A stretch of DNA of 64,000 bases from Strigops habroptila (GCF_004027225.2 NC_044278.2:7378001-7442000); one strand, 5' to 3'. Counted from the first letter of the stretch, positions 25,201 through 38,170 are shown. Notes: generated by a model from the sequence alone, not told the origin. Numbers and translations are program-made.

Positions 25201-27900
25201 TTGCCAAAAAACAGAGACGAGGTGGGGAGACGCCGTGGTTTGGAGGATTTTACACTAACAGCTTGGGTGTTGCATGTCTTAACTCCAGGTTTGGGGGCCC
25301 ATGAGCATTTAGTGGGCTCTGCAGCGTCCCTGATCCAGCCCTAAGGATCCAGGTAGGATGCAGGAAGCTCCAACTTCCCTGCTCAGTCCTGGCTCAGGGG
25401 AGGCTCTGCAAGGGATCCTCTTCTTGTCTCTCACTGCTCCAAAAGGGAAGTCAGGCATCTAGGGGGAATATGTCCACAGGATATTACAAGCCACTCACAG
25501 AACTCCAATAGAAGCAGAGTATTGTGCTGAACTGATCCTTTATGGTCTCAAAGGAATGTAAGAAAACCTACTGGGGAGAGTATTTTGACAAATACCCCAT
25601 TAAACCTCCCAGAATCTCACACTGCACCACTTTATGTAAATCCCAAGGACAAAGGAATATTTAACTTTTCACGTACCATAAATAAACCTGTTAAACTAAT
25701 ACATCTCCAAGGAATAATAAAATAGGCAAATACAGTAAATACATTAGTTCTGCTCCACTTTTATGTGGGAGGTGCTTTCCTTTGTCTGCCAGACAGGCAC
25801 TTCTCTCTGGATGGGAAAAGGGGGAAATTGTTATTGATGAAAGGTGGCAGCCTGTTTGAATCTCGGGAAGCAAAGTCACGGCCTTCAATTGAAGTAGTGG
25901 CCAGAGCAGGCAGAATACAGGAGAGATAATGGAAAAATCAAAGGGAAAGGAGAGAAGTCTAGTGGCTGGAAAGGAGCATGGGGTGGATGCCAAATGCAGC
26001 GCTGGGAATGGCATTTGTGGTTGTTTAGAAGAAATGACAAAATTAGTGCACAGTGCCTCTCAGCAAATGGGGAAGAAGACTTGGACGTTGCAGTTTTAGA
26101 AAGATCTCTTTTGTCTCTGTTTCTGGTTATAGACATCTTAGTCAACACAGAAGAAGGAGACTTGAGTCACAAATGAGAGGATGTGGGAACACAGAGCATT
26201 TTATACTGACCTGCTGCATATAAATAAAGAGGAAGGATGTTGGGTGGCCTTCGCTGCTGACAGCAAGTGGTGAGAGCTGTGATGGATGGGCAGTCTCATA
26301 CCCTGGGCACACACTACAGTGTCTGCCCACTTCAGCCAAATTTAGGTCAGGATGTTTCCAATTCTAATTGTGTCAAGTCAGGGCCAACCTCCAGCACCAA
26401 GGCAGGACCTGTGCAGTCACTGAGGATGTGAGGGGTTTGTGAGGCAAAAGCTTGAAAGAAAGACCTTTACCTTTGATAGCACTTAGCTGCACAGATTAAT
26501 ATCTCCATTCTGAACCTTGTAAGTAAACACAATAGGGTTATGAGTTAAGCTGAAGAGATGGAGGAGTGTGGGTGCCTGCTAGTTTCCATGTTGGACAACA
26601 AGAACAATAAAGGAACGAAGTGTGAAATCTGTGAGCAACCTGGATGCAAACCAAATCCTTTCTGCCCTTTTCTGAAGGACAAGCTCAGGACACCCACAGA
26701 AACCTAATCTTTCCCCTGCCAGCATAAATCTACAAGTCCTCAAACTTTAGGTACTGCAGTGTACACCAAGCTTCTCCATTGTAAGCCATCACTGTGCCAG
26801 TGATGCAAGGAGGCTGGATGTGAGAAGGGGGTCTGTGCTCCCAGCAACACACCTAGGAAAGGACCACCATGCCTTAGAGATCTGGTTTGGGAGGTTTTAC
26901 AGAACATCTGCTCTGCTCACAGCAATAATATTAATCCCTATACCCTTACAACAAACTTACGAGCTATTGTAAGACCAAAAGCTTACTAAAATGTTACATA
27001 GAAGATGACAGGGACACAGGTCAACACCATTAATATGCTATGTTGCTGATATAGTAAGAAAAACCCACCACAAACAACCACTAAACCCAAACAAGAACAC
27101 TAAAAGAAAACTTATGGGGAACCCATAAGTGGTTCTAGGTGATTCTAAGTGAACCAAGTGGTCCTAGGCAGTCTGACCAGTGGAAGACATCCCCTGTTCC
27201 TGAATCCAGAGATCAGTTTAACCTTGAGTGCAAGTGTGGAAAACACACCAGCCCGGTAACAGAAAATTCAGTGTCGGTAGGAATGCCAACATGCCCTGCC
27301 TGCATTGAGTCACTAGTTACAGGAAACATTAATTCTTCTCTCACCCTACAGACAACTAAGGTATGAAAAGTGGGGGAAGAATTCCTATCTTTGGCTCAGA
27401 CAGGCCACCAAAGACAGATGCATGAAATTAATACAATGCAAATAGGATGCAAACGCTATTGCTCTGGTTGATTTATCCCCTCAGAAGTACCAAAACATGG
27501 GACACCCAAGGGTTTTATCACAGGCTGTCTTTCCCAGCTGCAGAATTCTTCCATCAAGCTGTAGATTTCTACCCATACGCTTCCAGATCTTGGTTTCTCC
27601 CATGGAGCTGTAACTAAAGTTGCTCCAAACAAAAGCATGTGCTTTTCTGTGATATGGATGCTTATCCTCTTTGTTTCCAGCATGTTGCCCTGCATTGCGT
27701 CATACAGCCATTCCCTTCATCTTGTTTCTGTGAGCATGAGGTGTGCTCTTTACTGCCTTCTCTTTAAAATGCTCTTCTGCCAATGGTGCTCTTGCCTCTC
27801 TCAGGTTCTTCCTCATACGTTGCCCAATGCAGTGAAAGGTGGTGGTGGGACAGTGGCGGCTGCTGGTCTACATTTAATAGGTCCATATATGACATGAGCA
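19216..27900. other. Non-coding interval, no gene recognised
   Basis: Single-copy sequence. A GC-richer part at 24700-25060 has no recognised content. An ATGCTAAT POU-type octamer variant overlaps ATGCATGC at 21851-21862 in a stretch that looks enhancer-like. A G-rich run (GGGGGGTGGGGTGGG) is near 24406-24420. Open frames at 20362-20739 and 24052-24255 have no domain. Confidence 0.55.
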
Positions 27901-28030
27901 GCCCAGGCTGGATGGGGCTTTTGAGCAACCTGGGCTAGTGGAAGGTGTCCCTGCCCATGGCAGGGTTTTGGAACTGGATGAGCTTTAAGGTCCCTTCCAA
28001 CCCAACTAGTCTGGGATTCTATGATTATGA
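27901..28030 (+). mobile_element. CR1 LINE 3' end
   Basis: The 3' UTR of avian CR1 is recognisable on the plus strand. It starts GCCCAGGCTGGATGGGGC, continues through GAAGGTGTCCCTGCCCATGG and GGTCCCTTCCAACCC, and ends in the terminal repeat ATTCTATGATTATGA. It is heavily 5'-truncated, which is usual for CR1, and moderately diverged. Confidence 0.92.
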
Positions 28031-28275
28031 TCAGACTATAAAAGCAACAGCACTGGGTTAGAGCAATGTTTTAACTGGCCCAGTATGCAGTCTGTTGTTG
28101 GCCAAAACTGGATGCCTAAAGAAGCATGTCAGAATAGAGAAAGTATGTATACTTCCTCTGACTGGACTTCCAGCTCTGTTTCCAACTCAGCATCATCCTG
28201 AACCAGGACTCTTTTCTGTGCACCTGAATATTTTTTACCCATCAGCTTCCCTAACCACTCTCTGAATGTAATTAA

Positions 28276-28640
28276 AGTCATGGCACACCTTGTGGCAAGG
28301 AGTTCCCCAGTTCAGCAGGGAGAGAAACTACCTGCTTCGTTTTGAACCAGCTATCTACTGGCTTCATTTGGTGATCAAGGTTCTTGTTTCAGAAAAGACA
28401 GGTGATGGTCAGTGTGTATCCACCATCTTCATGGCACTTGCTACTCTACAGTCCTATCAGATGTCTCATTTCTAGGCTGAAGAATCCTAGATGACTTAGT
28501 CATTCCTCCTATGTAAGCTTTTCCGTACATCCTCATTGTCTTTCTCTGAACTCTTCCTGACATAGGGAGACCGAAGCTGTAGACAGCCTCCAATATGTGG
28601 GCAAACTGTGGATTTGTGCAATAGCCTGTGGATAGTCTGT
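28276..28640 (-). mobile_element. Ancient CR1/LINE relic
   Basis: On the plus strand the order CACCTTGTGGCAAGGAGTTCC, TTTTGAACCAGCTATCTACTGG, TTCATTTGGTGATC, CTAGGCTGAAGAATCCTAG, then CTCTGAACTCTTCCTGACAT follows the antisense sequence of old amniote CR1 elements near the ORF2 C-terminus and 3' UTR. It is strongly diverged. Ends are approximate. Confidence 0.65.
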
Positions 28641-28840
28641 GTTTTCTGCTTGGTTCTTCTTCTAGGGGAGGAACCCACTCAGGCTGCCAGTCTCTGGAGT
28701 AAAACTTCCAGAAGAAAAGTATATTAATGCATCAGTTTTGAAAGGTAAGGGCCATGTGTACACATTGGATGCGATGTGTTTGTTCACTCACTTGAATAAG
28801 ACGAATCCTACTGGAAGGATCACTTGAGTGCAGCTCTTAG

Positions 28841-28925
28841 CTGACATGAGTAGCATATATAGCATATGCTCTATATAGCTCTATATGCTCTATATAGCGT
28901 ATATAGCTCATATAACTGACATGAG
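28841..28925. repeat. CTATATAG-rich mini-repeat between 10-bp direct repeats
   Basis: CTGACATGAG occurs at 28841-28850 and again at 28916-28925. Each copy is followed by AGCA after one variable base. Between them are alternating CTATATAG / GCATATATAG / CTCTATATGC units that are self-complementary. It is a local degenerate tandem repeat able to form small hairpins. Confidence 0.8.
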
Positions 28926-31550
28926 CAGCAGCCTGCAAATGAAAATAATGTGGTGATCTTAGAAAGGTTAGCAGGTATAAAAGAAGATATTAAAAATCTC
29001 TGGATTTGCTAGGGGCCAAGAAGCACTGGATCTTCAGACAACACCAACACACCCCATGAACCAGGCATCACAGCTCCCCTTCCTATGTTAGCCCCATAAG
29101 ACCAATGCAAGGTAGGAAGCCCTAAACTTGCCACTTTTAGGCACTTTTTTTCTACCACTATTAGAACCCTTATTTTTCAGCCATCCTGGAATATGTCATT
29201 CCTGCCAAATCTAGGAGCACTCAACTTTTCTCTCTATGCTCTCTGAACAATCTCTTTCATTCCTGGTTCCTCAAAGAGGGAGCAGCTGCAGTCCTGCTAT
29301 CCACCTGAGCCACAGGGACACTATCCAAAGGTGTTAATCCAAAGAAGATATGGTACAGCATCAGAAATCACTCATCAGAGGCCAGGCTCCATCCTCAGCA
29401 AACTGGAGCTTTAGGTTTCCTGGAAACATGGATCGCCGTAAGTGCAGGTCAGTAGAGGCTCTTGTGCTGCCATTTAAATGTTAAGCAATCACATTTTATT
29501 AGAAGTTTGGATGGGCTCCGTGTGTGCATGTGTCACTGTATGAGCAGCAAAATCCGGTGGTGTCAGATCAGGGGGCTGTCTTGTGCTGCACAGGGGAGCT
29601 TCAGTGCCACAGCAAAGCAAAATGGTGCTTTGTAGGTTTAAAGAGAGCAGAGACAACAGAGCCCTACAGGACAACCAGGAAGCGATGTCTAGACACGCAT
29701 TTGAGCTCTGTGGTTGTGTGCTGGGTACCTCCGTGGCTGACAGCAGGAGGGTCAAAGTTAGAGCGGGGGATATGCAGGTGGTGCCGTGTGCCTTGAAGCA
29801 CATGCCAGCACTCTGTGAGTCAGCTACAGTCATCCAGACTTGCACTGGTAACCTCCATCTATCCCAGGGGCCTTGGATGACATCAACTGACTGACATTAT
29901 AGAGAAAGAGAGTGGGATGCTTCCCAGTAGCCCCCCATTATCATAGGCTGCATGTTCAGATGCAAGGGCAGCTCAGGTCCATGGTGCTTATCAGCAAAGC
30001 ACCAGAAGTCCCAAAGAACAAGAGGTCCCAGGCTGTGTCGAAGAGCTTTTAGGAGCATCTCGGAGCGTCTCAGAGTCTCAGAGGGTCATCTAAGTATAGA
30101 TGCGCTTTTCCATCCCAACACAAGGCAAGTGGTACCTGGACCCTGGAATAGTTCTTCATGGCTTTGTATCTCTTCACTGAGATACAGCCTGTAGAGCCCA
30201 GGAAGCCCAGGAGTGTGATAAAAGCTGATCCAGATCTAAAGCACCTGGAAAAGGGTTGGAAGCCAGGACTGCGAAGGGTTATTTTCCTGGCTGCCGTATT
30301 CCCTACTGCTCACTGAGAGGTGGTGCCTGACTGTTTCACTACAGTGTTTTGAGGCACCTGGGTAAATGGGGCTGTAATACCTGTCTGCTAAGCGTGATCA
30401 ATATCAAACTTGAGGGATGGGGCAGATTTTGTAGTTCCCAAATGCCTCCGCTGATCAATGCCAGAGTGGAGGCTGAAGCAGAAACAGATGAATCAAAGCA
30501 GTGTTGTAGAGGGCAGAAAGCTCTGGGAGTAGGTAAATAATAGCCTGAACAAAGTGCTAGGAAGGAAAAGACAGACATCTAGGAGAGGCAGAGAAGAAGG
30601 CAGAGTATAAATCCACAGGCTTAGTGAGAGACTGGCAAATTGTGGGAAAAACTGAGTGTATATATAAAATAGGCCTTTTATTGGGATTTTCAGTGACATC
30701 TGGAACAATGAATGGCTGAACCAAATAGAGATAAAAATCTCAAGAAAGAAGAATATGCATCCTTCCTGCTGTATAGATGTAAAGCCCCTCTTGGAAACCT
30801 GTGCTGAACTCTTTTTTTGTTGTTCCATCCCTCCTACAATAGAACTGGGAAATTATCACCGGGAAAGGCCAAGGCACTATTTCAGTATCACATTTCCCAA
30901 AGAAAACGAGAGTGAAATATAACCGTGGATGTAATAAGCAGTCAGACATATGCTCATGATTATTTTAATTGCAGAAGGATGGCTGCCTCTCTCGTGTTAA
31001 GGAGAAAGGAAATTCCTTTTTCTCCTGATTGTCTGCAAGCCTGGGTCCATGTTGGTAAAGCTCCACAGCACTTCCAGAAATCAGGTCATACGTGCTGTGA
31101 TGGGCAGCTGGCTTACCCCACCACTTTGCCTAAGAGATGGAGTGACAGCTATGGCTGAAGAGGACACCCGTGTTCCCAGTAAGCCTGTTCCAGGGGCTTT
31201 AGCTGCCGCTGTTGAAAGGATCACATCTTAAATCTGGCTTCTCCTGGAGACCAACTTTAAGCTTGCAACTGTCAGAGCACAGTACAGGGATCACGTCTGA
31301 AGGAAAACATCTTCCTAGTTAGGGAAAGCTGTCACGCCTTTGTTTGTCATATTCTTCAGATAATTCTAGCTGTCTGCTGTAGAGGTATGTGCTGGATAAG
31401 TGCGGTATTTATGCACATAGAGAGCTTGCTTCTGACAGCTCACAGCCAAACCATCTTCCTTGTCTTTGATAATATCTGTAAGGAGCTCTGGATACTACAG
31501 TGATGGGTATTTTAGGTGTACCCATCAAAGAAGAAAAACAAGTGACAGGT
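28926..31550. other. Non-coding interval, no gene recognised
   Basis: Single-copy sequence. Frames at 29489-29894 overlap on both strands and lack domains. Bases 30540-30740 are AG-rich and give a hydrophobic minus-strand frame by composition only. Confidence 0.55.
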
Positions 31551-31607
31551 TGGAACCAGATGATTTTAAGGTCCTTTCCAACCCTAACCATTCTATGATT
31601 CTATGAT
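31551..31607 (+). mobile_element. CR1 LINE, extreme 3' end (57 bp)
   Basis: TGGAACCAGATGATTTTAAGG, GTCCTTTCCAACCC and the terminal ATTCTATGATTCTATGAT are the last bases of an avian CR1 on the plus strand. It is one of the shortest kinds of CR1 truncation and carries an intact 3' octamer repeat. Confidence 0.9.
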
Positions 31608-31994
31608 AGTAAGGGTGAACAATACCTTCTTGGTGGCATTCAGAATGATTTGAGCTTGTCCTGAGAGGTATTTCAGTGGGCATCGGGACCCAGAACCTTC
31701 TGAGATTTCCTGAGCTTTTGTTCAGTCTGTAGCCTTGCTTTGAGCAAGGCTTTTGACCACCTTTTGACCACAAAGGTGGTCAAATTCAGTTATTATCATT
31801 GAATGTCCCTGAAGTGTACAGGCTCAATCGAAAGTAAAACTCACAGAGAAAACTGGAGATGCAAAACTTTGCAGAACGAACACATGTAAAATACCTGTAC
31901 GTCCTTTTGACTGCATTGAAAAATAGTTTTGGCTCTCAAATACAGTTCTGGAAATCATGTTGCCCCATTCTTTTCTGATTTTCTATCTCTACTT

Positions 31995-32158
31995 CTTATA
32001 TAGCCTTAGGGAAGATGCCAAATATCTCTATGCCTTTAGTTTCCTAAAATGTAAATTAAAATATTGGTTACCCACATTGTGATGGGGTCCTGACTCTTTG
32101 TCCTTTAATGTTTTCACAGTACTTTGGGATCCTGCGTAGAAAGCATTAGAGAATGCCA
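31995..32158 (+). mobile_element. MIR-like SINE relic
   Basis: The segment keeps the MIR block order: 'ccttagggaagatgcc', 'atctctatgcctttagtttcc', 'taaaatgtaaa', 'acccacattgtgatgggg', then the 3' block AGTACTTTGGGATCCT and AGCATTAGAGAATGCCA. This is the best preserved MIR relic in the window. Confidence 0.7.
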
Positions 32159-34576
32159 CTGTGGTTGCTTTTACGCAGGTGAGAGAGTGTTTTACCCAGG
32201 GTGGGAGGTGTAGGTGGAATAAGGTCAGATGCAGATGAAATGACTCAGACCTTTAGAACTGAAAAGTCATTAGTTTATCTATCTGAGGACCTGATGGCAA
32301 CTGGCAAATGTTTTGCCTGGGTTCTCATAAAGACCATCTCTCTGACAAAGAAAAGATTCAATGACCCACTCTAAAACGGTGTTCCCAGTAGGCTGAAGCA
32401 CTCAGAAGCCCATGATGCCATCAAGGCATCAGCGTGTCATCGGCTGCTGGCTGGATTTCAGGAGTCTATGCTGAGTTACAGGCGTGCTTTCCACCACAGC
32501 ATTTGAATCCTGCACAGCGAAGAGCAGATGTAAGCAATGCAGGGATCTAACACAGAACAGCTTGGGTGACATCAGAGTGACTGTGTGCTTCTGATGGGAA
32601 ATGGTAGTATCAGGGCAGAGCAGGTGTGAGTCATCTCCCAGGAGAGACAGGCAGAAAAAGGGAGATGGGAAGGGCAGGAGGAAAGCAAGAAACAGATTAG
32701 CTCATACAGATAAATTCCCCTTGCCTGGCTTCCCCTCCCTTTGTGCATCACCCTCTCCCTCCACAACACGCATACATAAGCATGGAGATTTGACTGTTAG
32801 GGCTCGATTCCAAAGCCCTGTCAGACAGATCATTATCTGCTTTGTCTTCTTCCCTTGCCCATCTCTGCCCCAAATTCAAGATCATTTAATATGTGGCTAG
32901 ATAAAACTTGAGCAGTTCTTCAATATGCATTTACTTTCTGCTGTGCATTAGTCCAGTTCAATACTTCCCATGGCAGGGGCTCAAATAAAAGTGGGATGGG
33001 GATCTAGACAGCATTGGCTGCAGAACAACTGCTGTATTTCTTGTATGATCAGCTTTCACCATATCCCCAGTGTGTTCCAAGTGCCTTTCTGTAATGACTT
33101 AAATATAAAAGGTCATGATCAGGGCAGGAGATGCTTTGAGTTTGTTAGCGGGGTAAGACAGATGAGCAGTGTATGAGGAGAATGGGTGGGAGGGAGAATC
33201 TGCATGTTATCAACACAGGGGAAAGGACACTCCAGTGCAAAACAACTCATGCTGCAAATGTTCCTCTCCACCATTAAGACCACAAACAGTTAGATGCTCT
33301 CTCTCTAACAGGCAGTTGAAACACAGCTTCCAAATGAAAGCACAGTCCCACTTGCCAGCCCTACAAATCATTCTGAGGCTGTAGCACCAGTATTGAGGAC
33401 AATGGAGCAAATCGTCTGCCCAGAAAAGGAACGGTACTCAGAGTATTTGTTAGATGACAAGCTAAAACAGCAGAAGAGTTCCTGGGAAGAACAGATTAAT
33501 AACAAACAAGACAGCCACAGATCCCCACAGAGTCCCTGCTCTACCAAATGACCTCACCCCTGTGTACTGTGCCAAATTCTGCCAGATTGTTACCAAATAC
33601 AGAATCAGCGATCTTAAACTGCATTTAGAGATGATGACTGTGCACCTAGAGTAACAATGGGGAATAGAAGTAGGGCGACACTTTCTCATTCCAGTCCCAA
33701 AAGGCCATGGAAGGGAGATGAATATTTCTTTTAATGACAAAGAGAGACACGAGATGTTCTGTTAAAGACAATAATGGAAAAGTGCCTAGCAGGAAAGAAA
33801 GCGGCACTGAAGAGTAACTAGTAGTACAGAGTATTAATGAGGTATAGTATTATAGAAGAGGTCAAACTAAACACGTTGGAAAGCACTAGACAGGGCAAAT
33901 GCTTGTGCTATTGTATATACCTATACGAAAGCCCAAAGGTTTTTCTCCTGCTGTATCTTGACAACGTTTCTCATCTGTAATGCTAGTAAGAGATTTTATA
34001 TTTAAGTTTGGGTTTGTGTGTATCTATGGCAGGGAGTAAGAATTATTAAGTCAAATGAGCACACCTGGGGGAAATCCGACCATTCCCCAGGGTCCTGAGA
34101 GAGCCCCTCTTTTTTCCTGCAAGCATTGAACGCATTCCTTTCACACCATCTGAAATGATGGGGTGAAGTAATTGTGACAGAAATAAAGACAATCAAACCA
34201 CCAAGAAAGTCTCGTAACGCCAAAGGTTTAGTATTCAGTAACAGGCCAGAATGACTCATATCTGTAGGCACTCTGAAATCCTCCTGCATGTTGACACAAC
34301 CCCATTGTCCTGCTGTTCAGTGTCTGTGTTCCAGTTGTCACAGAAAATGAAAGGACAATAGCTATTGTTATGTTGCAGCTGTATATTGTGACTGATTCAT
34401 AGTTTCCCTTTTGGGGAGGAACACAAGCTGGTCTTGCATGTTCTCAGGCATTTGCAACACGTGTGTAATTCTCACATATCTGAAGACAGTAAATATTGGA
34501 CCCCATTTGCTGCTAATAAACCATCATTAGTGAATAGCTGATGTAAGCTGTTGAAGAAGTGGTTTCAAGGTGTAAG
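32159..34576. other. Non-coding interval with one SOX-type palindrome
   Basis: No gene or repeat is recognised apart from the palindrome at 34355. The stretch 34320-34560 contains several TAAT and ACAAT motifs and is an enhancer candidate on composition alone. Confidence 0.5.
34355..34368. promoter_or_regulatory. 14-bp palindrome of convergent SOX-type cores
   Basis: ACAATAGCTATTGT is a perfect palindrome made of ACAAT and ATTGT four bases apart. It resembles the inverted pair at 4569 (both use ACAATAG/CTATTGT). Dimeric SOX binding is a reasonable inference but is not demonstrated. Confidence 0.25.
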
Positions 34577-34690
34577 CGAGGCAAGGTTTTTAAGCTGGAA
34601 AATCTCTTTTATTAGATGAGCTGACATATTTGGAGGGAAAAAAACCGCAAGAGAAAAGCCTTTGGGAATCCAAGACCTTCTCCAGGCTGA
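34577..34690 (-). mobile_element. Ancient amniote retroelement 3' end, copy 1
   Basis: On the plus strand: GCGAGGCAAGG, then ATCTCTTTTATTAGATGAGCT, then an AG-rich block and CCAAGACCTTCTCCAGG. On the minus strand this follows the pattern of old amniote elements ending with a CCAATAAAAGATATTACCTC-like tail. A second copy with the same orientation lies 0.9 kb downstream. Confidence 0.5.
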
Positions 34691-35054
34691 ATGCTTTCCA
34701 GCAGAACCTGAAAAAACAACTTTGTCGCCAAATGGAGTTTCTGTTTTTATAACAGCTTTGCATTTGTTGTTAAAATTAAAAAAAGAAATAAAGCTTTTGT
34801 GGTTTTTCATTTAACCGAAGCTCCAAGATTTCCAAACAAACTCGACATCTGTCTGTCTGTCTTTCAAATGGTATTTTTTGTGGAGAAAACAATCCTTTCT
34901 AAATGAACTCCAGTCTGGCATAACATTGGAGAGCATGCTCTCTCTCTCATTTACATAAATACATCTTTTATTAGCTGTCAGTACAGGAACAATTCATCAT
35001 GTAAGACATAAACAGCTGATAAGTAAACAAGTTGGATACTTTACTGGCACAAGT

Positions 35055-35135
35055 CAGCAGACCCACGTGAGTTCAGTGGGTCTCCATCAGTTTACATCAT
35101 CTTGAGGTCCAATCCAGTAACATGAGTAGGAACAG
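35055..35135. mobile_element. Possible ancient repeat fragment
   Basis: TCAGTGGGTCTCCATCAGTTTACATCATCTTGAGG resembles a widespread amniote repeat motif of the type 'tcagtggagttacaccagtttacaccagctgagg'. It lies between the two retroelement 3' ends. Family assignment is uncertain. Confidence 0.3.
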
Positions 35136-35491
35136 AGGCCAAATCCTGCCTGATTCTCCATTGTGTTTTCCTCAGCTGCTGAATGACAGACAGCAGAAAG
35201 TAACGTGGAGCGAGCCCATACATAGAGGCAGCGCATGTGAGACTATGCACACAGACAATCCTTTTCATTAAGGATTAATAAACATGGGCACGAATGAAAG
35301 ATAGGCACTTGGATTGCAAGATGTGTGGCCATAGACGCTGCTCCTCTGACTTCCTCTCCTATTGTTCGCCTCTGTTTGCTCGGGTGGCAGCCACATGGTT
35401 GCCTTTCGATAATTCAGGATCCAGTTTGCATGCATGGCCAGCCCTGCGTGTCGCATTTTCTCACCTGATCGCAAGTTTATCTCTCTGTAAA

Positions 35492-35590
35492 TGAAGCAAG
35501 GTTTGCAAGGAGTTGCAGTATCTTTTATTAGACTGGCTGATATATGGGGGAAGAGAGGAGAAGAAGAGCTTGCGTCCCTGAAAGCTCTAT
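35492..35590 (-). mobile_element. Ancient amniote retroelement 3' end, copy 2
   Basis: GAAGCAAGGTTTGCAAGGAG, TATCTTTTATTAGACTGGCTG, then AAGAAGAGCTTGCGTCCCTGAAAGCTC matches the antisense of the same old family as copy 1, and is the better preserved of the two. Confidence 0.6.
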
Positions 35591-38092
35591 CATTTTTCTA
35601 ACTGAATGAACTGTTCTAATAGAAGATGTTGCTTCCCCAGCAGCTTGTCTTGCTGATTTCCTCAGACTGTAATGACTATCTTTTCTGTTATTTCAATGAC
35701 CCTCTGTTAAGCTTGCGTGGACCAAGAGCTGCATTCCTACTAAGTACGCTCCTCCACTGACACCTGCGTGCCACTATATGTACCTCCCATGCATAGTTCT
35801 ACCACAGTTCATAAGATATGTGAGAAAACAAGATTTGTTAACGTTTGACTAAAGATGATTTAAATAATGGCTTGCCATTTCAGGATTAGAACCACTGATC
35901 TGACCATTTAGACATGGAGATGTTAGCACTAGAACTGTTAAAAAGTAGACACCAGTAAAAATGAACTCAACAGTAAAATAACTCAGTCTGAGTCTCAAGC
36001 ATGTTTTCCTGGTGTAATTTGGAATACATCATTAATAGACACTGTTCTTTGCAGTCTGAAGTAGGAGAGCTTGCATTAGAAAACTCAGTCACTGCATCAC
36101 AAACCATTCCAAGGCATTTTTGCTTTAACAGTATCATCCTTTCCTTCTTCATATGGTGCTCTGCAAATGAAAGTTTCAAAGATTTCACCATCAGCAAAGT
36201 CAAGGCATTATCTTTGCAAATGTTGCTGTAGAATTAATATGGTATTGAATTTAATGCATATAGAAGCTTCTGAAAAGTGATACAAAGTGGAATGTCACAC
36301 ACGCATATAGGCACAAGTTATTGCCCATCTTTTTGGGTGTATGATACTCCTTTTTGGGGTTGTAGAAGGACAGAAAAGAGCCAGAAAAAGTATTAAGGAT
36401 GTTGTAAATATCACAGTCACCCGTGTTTAACAAGACAAATGTCTCTTTCTTATGTCTATGACCCCCATCCTTTCTATTGCTTTTCTCCTACTCACCTGGT
36501 GTGACATGCAGAAAGAAGCCTTCCTTTCCCCTCCTGTGAGCACCTCTCTATCAGTCCTAAGCACTCACAAAACAGGAGACTGTCCCCACAGAGATGGTCC
36601 TAAGAGTTTAAGCTAATAACGTATTTTGAAATAACAAGGTTTGAGTTCATTTCACTTGCCTTTAGGGTGCAATTGCTCCGTGTTTCCAAGCTTTTATCTG
36701 CAACCATGAAGAACAGATGGGTTTTTTTAAAGGAAAGCTGAAGGTCTCCTTTAATCTCTCAGTAGTTTAGGTAATGTGAGGCAGCAGAGACAACTCTGAC
36801 TTCCGGGGTCTTGGCTCCCACCCTTTGCTTTAATCACTATGATGATGTTCAGCAGAAGTTAATATGCCAATAACAATTTATGTGTCTGTCCCATTAGGAA
36901 CTGAGAAATCTCTTGGATTATCTTTTAGGTTTGTAGTGGCTTATTCTTTTGTTTCAATCCCACCTTTTATTATGTACAAACTTTTATATATATATTTAAT
37001 CTGTTTTGCTTTCCTGTCTTGCCTTGGGTTATATTTCTGACTTGGTGCTTTCCATTTTGATTGAGGTGGTGACTAGATGGGCCTCAGCTTCCTCTTGGTT
37101 CAAAGAACAATTCATTATTTGCTTGTGTCTGGGGAATGAATGCTTCTCTATGATATGTTCGGAGACAGAGATAAACATCCCTCCTGGCTGATTGATAGTC
37201 TTATTAAAGATTGCAGTAGGTGAAATAATCCCCCGTAGCTTCATAAGGGTAAGATCCCTTTCTCTTTTCCCCTCAGACTGGCTTTAGGGCATGCTTGGGA
37301 CTTGGCTTATGCTCTGTCCAACCTTATAGCATTACTGAATTAGCCTTTATTGAAGGCCATTAGCATTGATCAATGGCGGGACACATTTTTTGTTGGGGAA
37401 GATGACCAAAGCGTTTATCCACCAAAAATTTGCAAATGCAGCTTGAGTTTGGTGAATTGTGGCTAATCTTGCTCTCTCTCCTATTATTTTATAACAGGTT
37501 TAATTGATACGCAAAGATTTTGAGCCCTTAGTTATCATCTGCAACATGCAGGAGATGGAAGAAACAGCAGTGCTAGCTTGGTTCTCCAGTTGTACATTCC
37601 TTCTTCGAGTTTTGCATTTTGCTTCCATATTGATCTTCTTCCCTCCTCTTAAGAGGCTTCTTTGCACATTTTCCCACCCTGTGGTCCAACACCAGTTGTG
37701 TCTTTGACACTGCCAATGCATTCAGCCTTGTCCTCTTACCTTCTTCCATCGTGCCCTGTCTGCTGGAGGCAACCTTCAGGAACCTGTCCCTCTCATTCCA
37801 TAAATCCCTTCTTGTTCATTCTTTCCCAGGCAGCTCTCGGGGACATTTATCATCCAGTCCCCTCCCTGACTGAATGTCCTTTCTAAATTAATAATCAGAG
37901 AGCAAACAACATGTGTACATAGCCAGCAATGTGTTCAGTTATTATGGCTTGCTGATCCAAAGCGTGTGAAAATCAGTGTGGATCCCTCCTTTTTTGATCA
38001 GGGTTTGGTGCTACATTCCTGATCCTTCCTATGAAATGAACCTTTGGGGTTTTTTGCTTGTAATGCTCTGCTGCAATCCATATAATAAATTA

Positions 38093-38170
38093 GATTATAA
38101 TCCCCTCATAGGCAAGGACCTGTCTTTTTGATATGCCTGTGCATTGTTGATCTCACAGTACATAACCGTG
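38093..38170 (+). mobile_element. Ancient LINE 3' end relic
   Basis: GATTATAATCCCCTCATAGGC, AAGGACCTGTCTTTTTGATATG and GTGCATTGTTGATCTCACAGTAC follow the 'agctcctcggggcagggacctgtctttttgt' pattern of old amniote LINE 3' ends. It is the same family type as the relic at 8145. Confidence 0.45.

Noticed and set aside
27139..27366. Open frame with CKCGKH and CPAC, suggestive of a small zinc-binding module
   Set aside because: The cysteine spacing does not fit a known zinc finger or retroviral zinc knuckle, there is no acceptor at its start, and flanks are non-coding.
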